Position numbers and translations under genes: made by a program. Positions 1 through 10,731 of a DNA stretch of 64,000 nt are shown here, piece after piece. Position 1 is the first letter of the stretch; each line of letters starts with the position of its first letter. The notes beneath the pieces were generated by a model. It ran no database searches and was not told where the DNA came from. It saw only the letters and a list, made by a program, of their open reading frames with translations. Source of the DNA: a sulfur-oxidizing endosymbiont of Gigantopelta aegis. GTDB lineage: Bacteria; Pseudomonadota; Gammaproteobacteria; GRL18. The stretch is taken from positions 62,001-126,000 of the forward strand of contig NZ_JAEHGE010000002.1 in the NCBI RefSeq assembly GCF_016097415.1, read 5' to 3'.

Positions 1-568
1 CGTTGGAAATGTAGGCGGTCATTAAGTCAGTTTTGTGTTGAATTAAATCGTTAATATTATAAGAATGTGCCTGTAATTGAATATCACTATAATTAATACC
101 CTGAGATAGCATCATCGCAATGAGAACGGCATCAATTTCTTTATCTCCCGTGAGCATGATACGTAGATCTCTAATGTCAGTAATTTTTTTAATGTTGGCA
201 CTTTGCAAGGCCATTAATACCAAGGGTGATGATTGGTAAATAGCGGCGAGGTAAACAATTTTTTTACCCTGAGAGATATCAATGAGGGAGTTGGTTCTAC
301 CCACTGCATAGGTTGAATGTCCGTTAAGGACTTCATCAACCAGGTTGATTCCTAGTTTTGCTTCTTTGATTTCGACTTCTAGGCCAACTTGCTTATAAAA
401 TCCCTTTTCAAGCGCCATATAATAGCCCGCGAATTGAAACTGATGTTTCCATTTGAGTTGTAGCGATACTTTATGCAGATCAGCATGAGAGGACAATGAT
501 ATTAAAAAAATCATTAATGCTATAAAAAGTGGGTATGTGGTTTTTAGATTTTGCTTAAATGTTGGCAT
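1..568 (-). CDS. NMT1/THI5-like periplasmic binding-domain protein, partial
   Basis: The reverse strand is open from an ATG at 568 to the window edge, giving at least 189 residues. It begins with a hydrophobic signal segment (about residues 10-29). The mature start, LQLKWKHQFQFAGYYMA, is the characteristic opening of NMT1/THI5/SsuA-like substrate-binding domains. Such domains occur either as ABC-transporter binding proteins or as the N-terminal sensor part of histidine kinases and diguanylate cyclases. The C-terminal part lies outside the window, so the output domain cannot be seen. It is divergent from the alpha-2-macroglobulin gene. Family assignment is by remembered sequence pattern; the ligand is unknown. 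Confidence 0.7.
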   Translation of the reverse strand, partial: MPTFKQNLKTTYPLFIALMIFLISLSSHADLHKVSLQLKWKHQFQFAGYYMALEKGFYKQVGLEVEIKEAKLGINLVDEVLNGHSTYAVGRTNSLIDISQGKKIVYLAAIYQSSPLVLMALQSANIKKITDIRDLRIMLTGDKEIDAVLIAMMLSQGINYSDIQLQAHSYNINDLIQHKTDLMTAYISN

Positions 569-906
569 TCAATATCATCGTAATGGGTTTGATAGAAGTT
601 TACTCCTAAGTCTGATGCTAGCTCAAGTTAGTAGAGTACAATTTGTTCCATAAATGTAGGACTTGTCTTATGATTCGGTGTTTTTTTTATTTCATCGGCA
701 ATAATTCCAAGTTATTGCCATAATTTTGCCACAATTGAGCAGAATTCATCGCTTTGAGTTCAGTATTAATTCAGATGTTTTTTGTATGATGAGTATAGTC
801 AAGAATGTCACTAAGAAAGTGAAATGAGCGATTTTATGTATTTTTTCTTTTTTATTAAATTTTTCTTTCAAATAAAGCCATTAATTATAAGTTTACAGGT
901 ATAGGT
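569..906. promoter_or_regulatory. Divergent intergenic region with a short inverted repeat
   Basis: These 338 bases separate two divergent genes and should hold both promoters. The one clear structure is an inverted repeat at 697-719, GGCAATAA and TTATTGCC around a 7-base spacer. It could be an operator. I see no convincing RNA gene or additional open reading frame. No individual promoter is called because several weak A/T-rich -10 candidates exist. Confidence 0.3.
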
Positions 907-3900
907 ATGACAAAAATAACCGCCAGAATTATAAAATTAAACCGCTTTGATGCGCCAAAGTTTCTAGTCTATCAATGTCTAATGCTCTTAATGTTGCTGT
1001 TTTTGTTAGGCTGTGAAGAAGATAAGTCCTGGTCAGAAAAAGAAAAATCAGCGGTTTTATCTGAGATTGGTCAAGTATCAAATAATCATACCCCCGTTCA
1101 AGATAATTCTCCTGCAAGTTATAAGGATACAAAATTTGAAATTATTGATTTTACAGAACGTGATTATAAAGGGGTGAGTAGTCTGGCTATTGTTCTATCG
1201 GTGCCATTGGATAGGCGTGAAGACATTCAATCCTACTTTGTCTTGGAGCGTAGGGATGGTGAGCGGGTTGATGGAGCATGGATATTGGCAGAAAATGGCC
1301 GAGAATTATTTTTCAAAAATATTGAACCGGAAACTGATTATTTGTTAACAGTATTCGCCAATCTCAAAGCGCTTAATCAGCAAACCTTAGGTAAACGCTA
1401 TAAAAAGGAGATAAAGACCAAATCCCGTGTGGCTTCGGTGAGCTTTGCTCATGATGGTGGCATTTTACCCCTAAGTCATGCTAAGGGCTTGCCTGTTTAT
1501 AGCATTAATATCAAACAAGTTGATATTGAATTTCACCGGGTGAAAAATGACCGTATGGTTGAATTTTTAGAATCATGGCGTGGTGGGCGTAGAGGGGCTT
1601 ATCAATTACAGCATTATGCAGATAAATCGCAACTGGTTTATTCTGCTCGGTTTGATATGGCGATTGAAAAAAATAAACGTGAGCGGGTAAATTTAGAGAT
1701 TGATTCAATCGCTGAGTTAAAGCCTGCGGGCATTTATATGGCGGTAATGAAGCCTTCGGGCACTTATGATTATGAACAGGCTGTCACCTATTTTGTGCGC
1801 AGTGATATTGGCTTACATGTCAGACGCTATCCCGGAAAATTGGATGTTTATGTGCGCTCAATCGTCACCGGCGCTGCCATGAATGATGTCAGTCTGAGTT
1901 TGTTAGACAAGGACAGTAAAATATTAACAGTGATTCAGGCCGATGCTCAGGGTAGCTATTCTTTTAGTGACCACTTAAAAAAGGCTCATAGTATTTTGGC
2001 ACAAAAAGATCTGCAAATGTCATTGGTACAATTGCATCGCCCAGCATTGGACTTGTCAGAGTTTAATGTGGGCCAACGAATTGCGCAGCAAAATGAAGCT
2101 TTTATTTATGCCCCCAGAGATCTCTATCGACCAGGAGAAAAGGTAGAAATCAGTATGCTTTTGCGGGATGCTGATGGCCGTAGTATCCCAGGGATATCTT
2201 TACCAGCACTGATCAAACAAGAGGATGGGCAAATTGTTGAACGTTTTATATGGCATGCTGAAAAACTGGGCTATTACCACCATGCATTACAATTAGATAA
2301 AAATGCTCGCACTGGCCTCTGGCATATTGAAGTGCAATTGCCCGGCAATAAGAGCACTGAAAAATGGTCGTTTTCGGTGGAAGATTTTCTCCCTGAACGG
2401 ATGAAATTAAGTCTTTCGTCAGCAGGTGATGTAGAAAAACAGCACTTTGTTGTGCAGGAAAAAAATCTTATTATTGCTGTTGAAGGACAATACTTATACG
2501 GTGCGCCAGCAGCGGGCAATCGTCTGGAAAGTCGTGTTAGAACCGTTATCGATCAGCATGCCTTGCAGTCACAGCCTGATTATTTTTTTGGTTTGGCCGA
2601 AGAAAAGGGAGCAAATGATAATTATGATCTGGCAGAAGCTCAATTAGATAAGCAGGGCAAGCTCAATTTAAAAATCACTCCAAGCTGGAAAAATGTTCAG
2701 TCACCCATTGTTATCAAGGTCTCGGCCAGTTTGTTTGAGACTGGTGGCAGAGCAATTGAACGTCAAACAAAGTTTCGTCTTTGGCCTGCTAAAACGCTGC
2801 TGGGAATTCGTCCTCATAGTGATGAGCCACAGGCTGATAGCTTGCTTAAATTTGATGTGATTAATGCCGATAAATCCGGACAATTGTATTCTGCCAGTGA
2901 TTTACAAGTGACCTTGATAAAAAATAGGCGTGATTATTATTGGACTTATAATGATTCCGGTCATTGGCAAATGGACTATAGTGAAAAACAACATCCGGTT
3001 TATAAACAAGTCCTAAGTATTAAATCTGCACAAAAAACCGTACTCGAAGTACCGGTTGAATGGGGTGAGTATCGTTTAGAAATTTTTAATCCAGAAACAA
3101 AATTGACCACCAGTCATGTATTTAATGCGGGTGGTTCATGGTATTACGACAATGAACAAGCAAAAATAACCCGGCCTGACAAAATCAACCTCAGTCTGGA
3201 TAAAGCCAGTTATAAGACTGGAGATAGAGTCCAGCTTTTGATTAAGTCGCCTTTTAGTGGCCGATGCTTGGTGCTCGTTGAAAATAATCAGGGTAAATTA
3301 TGGCAACAGGAAATTGAGCTAAAGAATGTTAATGAATTGCAGTTGAGTATTCCTATTGCAAAACATTGGCAGCAACATGATATTTATATTTCGACCATAC
3401 TCTTTAACCAGCCTGGGGAAAACAATGTCATTAAGGTAAAGCGGGCAGTTGGCTTAATCCATTTGCCCTTAGATAGAAGTCAGCGTCAAATTCAATTCAG
3501 TATGGTGGTGCCAGAAAAAACAAAACCACTTTCTTCTTTAGAGGTAGAGCTTCAATTAGCTGCAAGCTTTCTAAGAAGAAACAATAAAATCACTAAAGTG
3601 ACGTTAGCAGCTGTGGATGTTGGGGTATTGAATGTGAGTGGCTTTTCTACTCCCGATGCATTCAAGTGGTTTTTCTCACAGCGTCGTTATAATGTGGATA
3701 GCCTAGATCTCTATGGCAATATAATGGATGCGAGCACAGGCATCGTAGGTCAACAGCGTTTTGGTGGTGACATGGATATTGCCAGTGCGGGTAATTTGCA
3801 AAAAGCAAAAGTAAAAATCGTGTCATTATTTCAGCAACCAGTTACTTTTAATGAGCAGGGGATTGCTAAAATTACTCTGGATATCCCCGACTTTAATGGC

Positions 3901-5919
3901 CAGTTACGGCTTATGGCGCTGGCTTTTAATGAAGACTCCTATGGGCAACTTGAACAGGCTGTTACCGTAGCTTCGCCCTTAGTGTCACAATTATCCATGC
4001 CACGCTTTTTAGCGGCCAATGATGAATCACAATTGACTTTGGATGTGCATAATCTGAGTGATGAAGAACAAGCTATTCATTTAACACTCAAGGCAGATGC
4101 ATTGCTGGCAATTAGCGATGATACACGAGACTTGCTTTTAGCTCCGGGCGAAAAGCAGGTGTTAGACTTTCAGATAACAAGCCATGCTGTGTTTGGACTG
4201 GCAAATATAACGCTGGCAATTAACTCAAAGCAATCCAATGAAATTGCTATGCAACGACAATGGCAGTTAGCCATTAGACCTGCTTGGCCTGCTATTATTA
4301 GAAAACAATACAAAGTTATTGCTCCGGGAAAGTCAGTAAACTTGAAATTAATGACGGAGGATCTGATGTCTGAAACCTTGCTTGCTAAGCTGATTGTGTC
4401 AGATCAACCGCCACTGAAACTGGCGACACATTTATCACACTTATTAAAATACCCCTATGGTTGTCTGGAGCAAACCACCAGTAGTACGTTTCCTTGGTTA
4501 TTTGTGAATGCATCTAATCTGGAAAAATTAGGTCTTAATGAATTAAAAATTAACAATGTCAGGATTGATATAAGTCAAAGTAAGAAATACATCAAGCAAG
4601 GTGTACAGCGTCTCAGTGCAAAACAATTAACTAATGGCGGTTTTGGACTTTGGAACAATCACAGCAGTGAAGAACAGTGGTTAACAGCCTATGCCAGTCA
4701 TTTCTTAATTCAAACTAGAGCGCAGGGACATGAAGTGCCAAAGGCAGTGTTAAAACCGGCGCTGAAACGTTTGCAATTTTATCTGCGCAGTACACGGCCT
4801 GCCTATGATTCACGCTTTAGTGATTATCCTGAACATTTAAGCCTGGCATATAAGTCTTATGCGGCCTATGTTCTATCAACATTAAAACAAGCCCCTTTAG
4901 GCACGATGAGAACGCTTTATGATTACCATGCCAATGATGCACGCTCAGGCTTGCCCTTAATGCATCTTGGTATTGCTCTAAGTCGTCAGGGGGATCATAA
5001 GCGAGGTGATGCTGCGATTAGCAAAGCATTGAGCATTCAGCGTGATAGTCATTGGTATCTGGGGGATTATGGCAGTGTATTGAGAGATGTCAGTTTAATG
5101 CTCGAAGCATTAATACGCTTTCAGCCGAACCATGTTGGTATAGAAGGTTTATTGATACAACTTCAGGATGAACTAACAAAACGCCAGTATTTAAGTACTC
5201 AAGAACGTAATGCGCTGTTTATGACGGGTATTGCATTAATGGATAATGAGCAGCCATCCTGGCAAGCCATTCTAACACTGGCCATGCAGGATAAAAATAT
5301 CTCTGCTAGTGGTGACTTTCTCTATACACTGAATTCTGATGAGCGCTCTGAAATAGATCAGGGTATAGCAGTTAAATCCTTAAGTCAGTCACGTTTATAT
5401 TCTGAACTAGAACTAAGTGCTTATACGCTTGAATCACCTCAGCCTGATTTTAGTCATTTTAATATTAACCGTACATACTACAATACCAAGGGTGAAATGA
5501 TTCTGCCTGAGCAAGTTGGAGTAGGGGCGTTAATCATTGTAGAGCTATCATTACAGGCTAAAAACCGTATTCAGGATGCTTTAGTCGTTGATTTGATTCC
5601 TGCGGGCTTTGAAATTGAAAATCAAAATTTGCTGCACAGTATTAAATTGGATGAATTTCATATTAATGGACAGTCATTACTCGATAGAGTGTCAAGCAAT
5701 CATATCAAATATCAGACCTGGCGTGATGATCGCTATGTGGCGGCAATTGATTTGCCTGCTCATGGTACGCAACATCTCTATTATTTACTCCGTGCAGTGA
5801 CACCAGGTGAATATAATGTGCCACCGCCTTATGCAGAAGACATGTATCGTCCTTATATCCGTGCGATTGGTGAAACCCCAGCAGCACAACGGGTAATAAA
5901 TCAAAATTACAAGATGTGA
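907..5919 (+). CDS. yfhM: Bacterial alpha-2-macroglobulin lipoprotein (YfhM/ECAM-like)
   Basis: This encodes a 1670-residue periplasmic protease-trap protein. Residues 20-36 form a lipoprotein signal with lipobox LLGC, lipidated at Cys36. The thioester motif CLEQ is present with its cysteine at about residue 1186, in the context YPYGCLEQTTSS, so the protein should form the covalent thioester typical of thioester-containing alpha-2-macroglobulins. The length matches the E. coli YfhM class (about 1650). The region after the thioester has the alpha/alpha-barrel-type repeats of the thioester domain, and the C-terminus ends in a receptor-like domain. The known partner PbpC is encoded immediately downstream. 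In this family the pair is thought to guard and repair the envelope when proteases or phages breach the outer membrane. The reading frame is intact over 5 kb despite several 7-base homopolymers. Confidence 0.92.
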   Translation: MTKITARIIKLNRFDAPKFLVYQCLMLLMLLFLLGCEEDKSWSEKEKSAVLSEIGQVSNNHTPVQDNSPASYKDTKFEIIDFTERDYKGVSSLAIVLSVPLDRREDIQSYFVLERRDGERVDGAWILAENGRELFFKNIEPETDYLLTVFANLKALNQQTLGKRYKKEIKTKSRVASVSFAHDGGILPLSHAKGLPVYSINIKQVDIEFHRVKNDRMVEFLESWRGGRRGAYQLQHYADKSQLVYSARFDMAIEKNKRERVNLEIDSIAELKPAGIYMAVMKPSGTYDYEQAVTYFVRSDIGLHVRRYPGKLDVYVRSIVTGAAMNDVSLSLLDKDSKILTVIQADAQGSYSFSDHLKKAHSILAQKDLQMSLVQLHRPALDLSEFNVGQRIAQQNEAFIYAPRDLYRPGEKVEISMLLRDADGRSIPGISLPALIKQEDGQIVERFIWHAEKLGYYHHALQLDKNARTGLWHIEVQLPGNKSTEKWSFSVEDFLPERMKLSLSSAGDVEKQHFVVQEKNLIIAVEGQYLYGAPAAGNRLESRVRTVIDQHALQSQPDYFFGLAEEKGANDNYDLAEAQLDKQGKLNLKITPSWKNVQSPIVIKVSASLFETGGRAIERQTKFRLWPAKTLLGIRPHSDEPQADSLLKFDVINADKSGQLYSASDLQVTLIKNRRDYYWTYNDSGHWQMDYSEKQHPVYKQVLSIKSAQKTVLEVPVEWGEYRLEIFNPETKLTTSHVFNAGGSWYYDNEQAKITRPDKINLSLDKASYKTGDRVQLLIKSPFSGRCLVLVENNQGKLWQQEIELKNVNELQLSIPIAKHWQQHDIYISTILFNQPGENNVIKVKRAVGLIHLPLDRSQRQIQFSMVVPEKTKPLSSLEVELQLAASFLRRNNKITKVTLAAVDVGVLNVSGFSTPDAFKWFFSQRRYNVDSLDLYGNIMDASTGIVGQQRFGGDMDIASAGNLQKAKVKIVSLFQQPVTFNEQGIAKITLDIPDFNGQLRLMALAFNEDSYGQLEQAVTVASPLVSQLSMPRFLAANDESQLTLDVHNLSDEEQAIHLTLKADALLAISDDTRDLLLAPGEKQVLDFQITSHAVFGLANITLAINSKQSNEIAMQRQWQLAIRPAWPAIIRKQYKVIAPGKSVNLKLMTEDLMSETLLAKLIVSDQPPLKLATHLSHLLKYPYGCLEQTTSSTFPWLFVNASNLEKLGLNELKINNVRIDISQSKKYIKQGVQRLSAKQLTNGGFGLWNNHSSEEQWLTAYASHFLIQTRAQGHEVPKAVLKPALKRLQFYLRSTRPAYDSRFSDYPEHLSLAYKSYAAYVLSTLKQAPLGTMRTLYDYHANDARSGLPLMHLGIALSRQGDHKRGDAAISKALSIQRDSHWYLGDYGSVLRDVSLMLEALIRFQPNHVGIEGLLIQLQDELTKRQYLSTQERNALFMTGIALMDNEQPSWQAILTLAMQDKNISASGDFLYTLNSDERSEIDQGIAVKSLSQSRLYSELELSAYTLESPQPDFSHFNINRTYYNTKGEMILPEQVGVGALIIVELSLQAKNRIQDALVVDLIPAGFEIENQNLLHSIKLDEFHINGQSLLDRVSSNHIKYQTWRDDRYVAAIDLPAHGTQHLYYLLRAVTPGEYNVPPPYAEDMYRPYIRAIGETPAAQRVINQNYKM

Positions 5920-5933
5920 GGTCGGGCTTGTTG

Positions 5934-8104
5934 ATGAACAGAATAAATATTTTGCTAAAATTTATTTTAATATTAGTTGCCCTCAGCTTTATTGCTTTTA
6001 TTAGCCTAGATAAAATATCGCCCATTGCCGACAAAATGAATTTTGATGAGCAGTTTGCCAAGGTGATTACGGCTGAAGATGGCACACCATTGCGGGCTTT
6101 TTCTGATGCGCAGGGAGTGTGGCGTTATCCGGTCGCATTAGCTGAAGTCTCACCACTATATATTGATACCCTCCTGGCTTATGAAGATCGCTGGTTCTGG
6201 TATCATCCCGGTTTCAATCCTCTGTCTATACTGCGTGCCAGCCTGCAAAATTTATATTACGGGCGTATTATTTCCGGTGGTTCAACGTTGACGATGCAAG
6301 TCGCTCGACTACTCGATCCGCATTCACGCAGTGTGCATGGCAAGCTAAAGCAGGTGTTTCGAGCTCTGCAACTGGAATGGCATTATAGTAAAGAAGAAAT
6401 TTTGACTCTATACCTTAATTTAGCGCCCTTTGGTGGGCCGATAGAGGGTGTTCAGGCTGCTAGTTATGCATATCTGGGTAAAAGTGCTAAAGAATTGAGT
6501 CTGGCAGAAGCTGCTTTATTGAGTGTGTTACCCCAATCCCCCAGTCGTTTACGGCCTGATAGACATCCACAACGTGCCCAACGGGCAAGAAATAAAGTGC
6601 TGACCAGGTTACAGCACTTTGCTTACATTAGTGCTGATGAACTTGCTGAAGCCAAGCTGGAAATAGTATTACCTTATCTCGACTCACACCCTATGCTGGC
6701 ACCTATACTTGCGCAACGTCTTAAATCACAAGTTGTTTCAGGGCATTCCTTAAGGTCGACCATTGATGCGGATTTACAAGCCAATTTGGAACGGGTGGTT
6801 AAAGATTATAGTCGCCAGCTGAGCAAAAAAAGCTCGGCGGCGGTGTTAGTCGTCAATCACCATACAATGGCAGTCAAAGCTTATGTGGCCTCTGCTGATT
6901 TTTACGATCAACAACGCTATGGTCAGGTCGATATGATCCGTGCTATACGCTCTCCGGGCTCCACTTTGAAACCCTTTCTCTATGCGATGGCCTTGGATAA
7001 GGGCTTAATTAGTTCACATTCTATGCTTAGAGACGAAGCGATTAATGCCGGTGGTTATCGTCCGGAAAATTTCACCCAGACTTTTTCCGGTGTGGTGACC
7101 GTCAGCGAAGCATTACAGCGTTCATTGAATGTGCCGGCAGTTCAGGTTTTGCAATTTCTTGGGCCGGGGGTATTTCATTCGCAATTAGAAAATGCCGGTC
7201 TTAAATTAAGATTACCCAAAAACAGTCGGCCGAATTTAGCCATTATTCTTGGTGTGCGGGTACACGTTTAGAAGAGTTAGTATCAGCCTATAGTGCCTTT
7301 TCTCGCAGCGGTAATGCAGGGCGTTTAAGATTTACTCCTAAGACGCCATTATTTGAAAACCATTTAATGTCAGCCGGTGCGGCATGGATTGTGCGTGACA
7401 TTCTTGCGCAAATACCGACACGAAATCGACTTTCAAATCTGCTTCAGCGCTCGGGCAAGCAACAGCTCATCGCCTGGAAAACAGGCACAAGTTATGGCTT
7501 CCGAGATGCCTGGGCAATTGGTATGACGACAGATTATACCATTGGTATTTGGACAGGGAGACCTGATGGAACACCTGTTCCAGGACATTATGGTTCGCAA
7601 AATGCAGTCCCTTTACTGAAATCAGTGAGTCGCAATTTACCGGACACTCATTCTCCAAGCATTGACTTACAAAAAAAGCCTGACTCAGTGACTCAGGCAT
7701 TGATTTGTTGGCCATCAGGTACACTATTTTCGGATACTCAACACTTTTCAGATACCCAGCACTGCCCAAAAATACAATTATCATGGTTACTTGATAAGAC
7801 CGTGCCCCCAGTACTGGCAATGAGTCCTGATTTAGGAACAAGTCTGGATGAACTAAAAATCACCTCAATCTCTCAGGGGCAGCGAATAAAAAAACCTGCG
7901 GGAAGTGTTTCTGATTTGTCGATTAACCTCAAGGCTCAGGGTGGGACCGGCGCTTTATATTGGTTTGTCAATGGTAAGCCGGTCAATTCTAGTGCGACAC
8001 GAGCAGTCCTCACATACACCCTTGAAAAAACCGGAAACTATGAGATTTATACCATCGATCAAAGCGGTCAGAGTCATAAAGTCAGTTTATTTGTGCAAAT
8101 TTAG
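5934..8104 (+). pseudogene. pbpC: Penicillin-binding protein 1C, broken by one frameshift
   Basis: This is a bifunctional peptidoglycan glycosyltransferase/transpeptidase. The first part (5934-7271) carries an N-terminal membrane anchor, the GT51 domain (catalytic Glu in YEDRWFWYHPG near residue 84, and GGSTLTMQ), and the transpeptidase SxxK motif STLK at about Ser343. The second part (7367-8104, another frame) carries the KTG motif (WKTGTSYGFRDAW) and the BiPBP_C-type C-terminal domain. Reading a GGT GGT GCG GGT stretch with one missing base near 7252-7256 joins the two parts and fills the gap. As written, SxxK and KTG are separated, so transpeptidase activity would be lost while GT51 could survive. 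Start 5934 is preferred over 5916: it has GAGGT 11 bases upstream and gives a proper anchor. The gene directly follows yfhM, as in E. coli. Confidence 0.88.
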
Positions 8105-8167
8105 TGACAGAATATAATTTTGTTATACACTTAAAATCGTAATGCTTGAAAATCAGGTTTTTGTATT

Positions 8168-8351
8168 TAACGAGTGTCCATCCGTTTATTCTAAAATTAT
8201 TTGATAATTTTGACCGTAGGGTGGGCACGCTTTTTGTGCCCACGCTGAAAGTATACATAATAAGCGCTTGAGTCAGCGTGGGCAGATAAAGCCATGCCCA
8301 CCCTACGGTTCTTTATATAAAAAAACCTATTTACGGGTGGGCACTAACTAA
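8168..8351. repeat. Family 1 palindromic repeat, near full length
   Basis: This is a roughly 184-bp element whose ends resemble TTAGTGTCCATCCGT in inverted orientation. Nested inside are strong hairpins built from CGTAGGGTGGGCA and TGCCCACCCTACG, and a core containing AAGCGCTT. It is nearly the reverse complement of the copy at 60321-60502. No coding capacity is seen. It is probably a non-autonomous MITE or REP-like element. It lies between the convergent pbpC and AsmA-like genes. Confidence 0.8.
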
Positions 8352-8357
8352 CAGCCT

Positions 8358-8404
8358 TAATCCTAAAATAATCAGTAGGTTCAACTGATTTTTTTAGGTT
8401 TAAG
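8358..8404. repeat. Family 2 repeat, minimal form (fused ends)
   Basis: CCTAAAATAATCAG is joined directly to TAGGTTCAACTGATTT and TTTAGGTTTAA. These are the two ends of the roughly 185-bp repeats at 23018 and 37197, with all internal sequence missing. It therefore looks like an internally deleted copy that keeps only the termini. Confidence 0.7.
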
Positions 8405-8411
8405 CATTAAA

Positions 8412-8538
8412 TCAGAATGTTTCATCAAAAAACGAAGGTGTTTTGGACTTTATGGAAAGCACTTTTTTCTGAATCTTTAACGGTTGCTTTTTTAACACTT
8501 GTTTTTCAGCCTCTTGTTTACCTACTTCTTGTTTATCT
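8412..8538 (-). pseudogene. C-terminal fragment of the AsmA-like gene
   Basis: Reading leftward from the left junction of the 8.6-kb element, 40 codons are open before a TGA at 8414-8412. The peptide is Lys/Gln-rich and ends with PSFFDETF. The frame continues exactly from the AsmA-like fragment that stops at the right junction (17165), if the element and one copy of its 9-bp duplication (TGTTTATCT) are removed. This is therefore the displaced natural C-terminus of that gene, not an independent gene. Confidence 0.8.
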
Positions 8539-8620
8539 CAAGCCGATAAATAAAGGTGTTGATAGATGCGATAAATTAAGCTATTATTCTTGTAAAATCA
8601 ACATTTAAGGGGATATCTAA

Positions 8621-9289
8621 ATGGATAAAATATCTTCTGATATAAAACAACCAAGAATTCCAGTTGAAATTAACGATATTCAGGTTAATTTTTGCAAAAA
8701 TCCATTGTGCCAAAATTATGGTGTTCCTGCCAGCACAGAAAGCCAAGTTAAACTCCATAAATCACAAAAAGACTGCTACAAATTATCAAGTGGTAGTCGA
8801 AAGCCAGTTACTAAACTGATTTGCAAGTCTTGTAATGAGTTATTCCCAGTTAAGAGCAATCAAGGAATTTGGGATGAATTACAGCGAATTGAAGAATATT
8901 TAAAAGAAACTCCAGAGGTGTCATGCCCTGATAATTCATGTAAAAATAATCTCATTAGTATTAAGTTAGGAAAAGAATTTTACCAGTCTTTTGGGAAAAC
9001 AAAATCAGGTTCTAGTCGTTATCGATGCAAGTCTTGTAAGAAAACATTTTCAGTTAAACAATCTACAACTGGTCAAAAACAGCCTCATAAAAACAATCTT
9101 ATTTTCAAACTTCTAATGAATAAATCCCCTTTAAGGCGAATCTGTGAAGTTGCTGATGTTGGTATGGCGACTGTTTATGCAAAAATTGATTTTCTGCATA
9201 AACAGTGCATGCACCTTTGTATCAGAAAGAGAACAGAGGTTAATTAAAAGCAATATAAAGCGACTTTATGTTAGCGTGGATAGACTAAC
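8621..9289 (+). pseudogene. Zinc-ribbon transposase-like protein, N-terminal fragment
   Basis: The first 208 residues (8621-9247) have three CxxC-type zinc-binding pairs (CKNPLC, CKSC twice) and a segment resembling InsA/IS1-type DNA-binding modules, including a helix-turn-helix-like stretch with DVGMATVYAKI. A frameshift near 9235 follows; the other frame continues IKRLYVSVDR up to about 9289. There a truncated IS3 copy begins and the sequence that should hold the DDE core is missing. Start 8621 has GGGGAT upstream. It is probably the transposase of the 8.6-kb element, because it lies just inside the left terminal repeat. It cannot be functional as it stands. Confidence 0.7.
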
Positions 9290-10731
9290 CGGACACACCT
9301 TAAAATAACTAAAAGATGTGTGACCTAAAATGAATGATCAAACAGCCAAATAAAAGCTATGAATCAGATTTAAAGATCAGCTGTCAAATTAGCTAATGAA
9401 AAAGAATTGGCAAAAGTCAGATTCCAGGAGCGTGATTTATTAAAACTCTACATACCTGGATCACAGCGTGAAGACTTTAGCCAATAGAAGTGATGAACAC
9501 ATTTATGATGAAGTAAAACGTCTGAAAAAGAATTGGCAAAAGTGATTCAGGAGCGTGATTTATTAAAAAGGCCACAGCGTACTTTGCAAGGGAAACTTTG
9601 TGAAGTACGCATGGATAACTGATCAGGCTAAAGATTACCCGGTAACGATTCTGTGCCGTTTTATGGATGTTTCCCGTAGTTGCTATTATGATTGGGTTAG
9701 CTCTCCTAAAACGGATAGAGAGAAAGAAAATGAAGCGCTTACTGAGCAGCTAAAAAACTGTTTGAAGACAGTCGCAAGACTTATGGAACCCGTCGTCTTA
9801 AAAGAAAACTGGCTGAAAAAGGCGTTCATATAAGCCGCCGGAGAATTGGTCGATTAATGAAAAAAGCCGGTTTGTTTTGTAAAACGAAGAGACGCTTTAA
9901 AGCGACGACTAATTCCAAGCATAATAAGCGTATATCTCCAAATTTACTGGAAAGAGAGTTTACTGTCTCTCAACCTGATCGCTACTATGTGGGTGATATT
10001 ACCTATATTGCCACCAAGGAAGGCTGGTTATATTTAGCGGTTGTCATTGACTTATTCTCTAGGCAAATTGTTGGCTGGTCGATGGATGAGCGAATGAAAG
10101 CCAAGCTAGTCAATGATGCTTTACTGATGGCCATATGGAAGCGTAAACCAATGGATGGATTGCTTTGGCATACTGACCGAGGTAGCCAATATGCCTCTGA
10201 TAGTCATAGAAAAATATTGTCGGATCATAACATAATTCAGTCTATGAGCCGCAAAGGAAATTGCTGGGACAATGCTGTATCAGAGAGCTTCTTTCATAGT
10301 TTGAAAACTGAATTGACGCACCATTGTCGATTCAAAACCAGAGTAGAAGCAAAGCAGGCAATATTTGAATATATTGAGGTATTTTTTATAATCGGGAGCG
10401 ACTTCATTCGGCTAATGATTATTTGTCACCAGTCGATTATGAAATACAGCAGGAAATAGCTTAAATCGATTGAGAAGAGGGTAAAAGGCGACAAAATGCC
10501 GCCCATTACCGTTGACGGCCATCGGCTGAATGTGCCGTGAAGATATTGAACAGGTATTTTGTGAAAATACCTTGGGTGAATGGAACGGCTCTATCGTTCC
10601 AGAGGGCAAAGCCCTTTCTCTTCATCTGTTTAAAGTTAACATGAGAAACTAAAATGATAGGAAATACAAAATGACAAAAATCACTTGAAACAGCCAAAAA
10701 AATATTTAGAAAACTGTCCGATGACACATCA
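9290..10731 (+). mobile_element. IS3-family type A, copy 1 (degenerate)
   Basis: The left terminal repeat is truncated to TAACCGGACACAC. The orfA region is scrambled: a segment that belongs near its end occurs twice (about 9398-9446 and 9525-9568) and replaces normal orfA sequence. orfB is present in two frames (9600-9833 and 9857-10459), because an A-run near 9753 has 6 instead of 7 bases; a further run of extra T at 10381 changes the C-terminus. The right end keeps GACACATCA but lacks about 8 bases before it. It is inserted in the transposase-like gene together with a deletion of that gene. Confidence 0.85.

Noticed and set aside
8417-8608. 63-residue plus-strand open frame
   Set aside because: It is antisense to the displaced AsmA C-terminus and runs through the transposon's left terminal repeat. 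It shares the KPINKGVD peptide with 17128-17349 only because both read through the inverted repeat.
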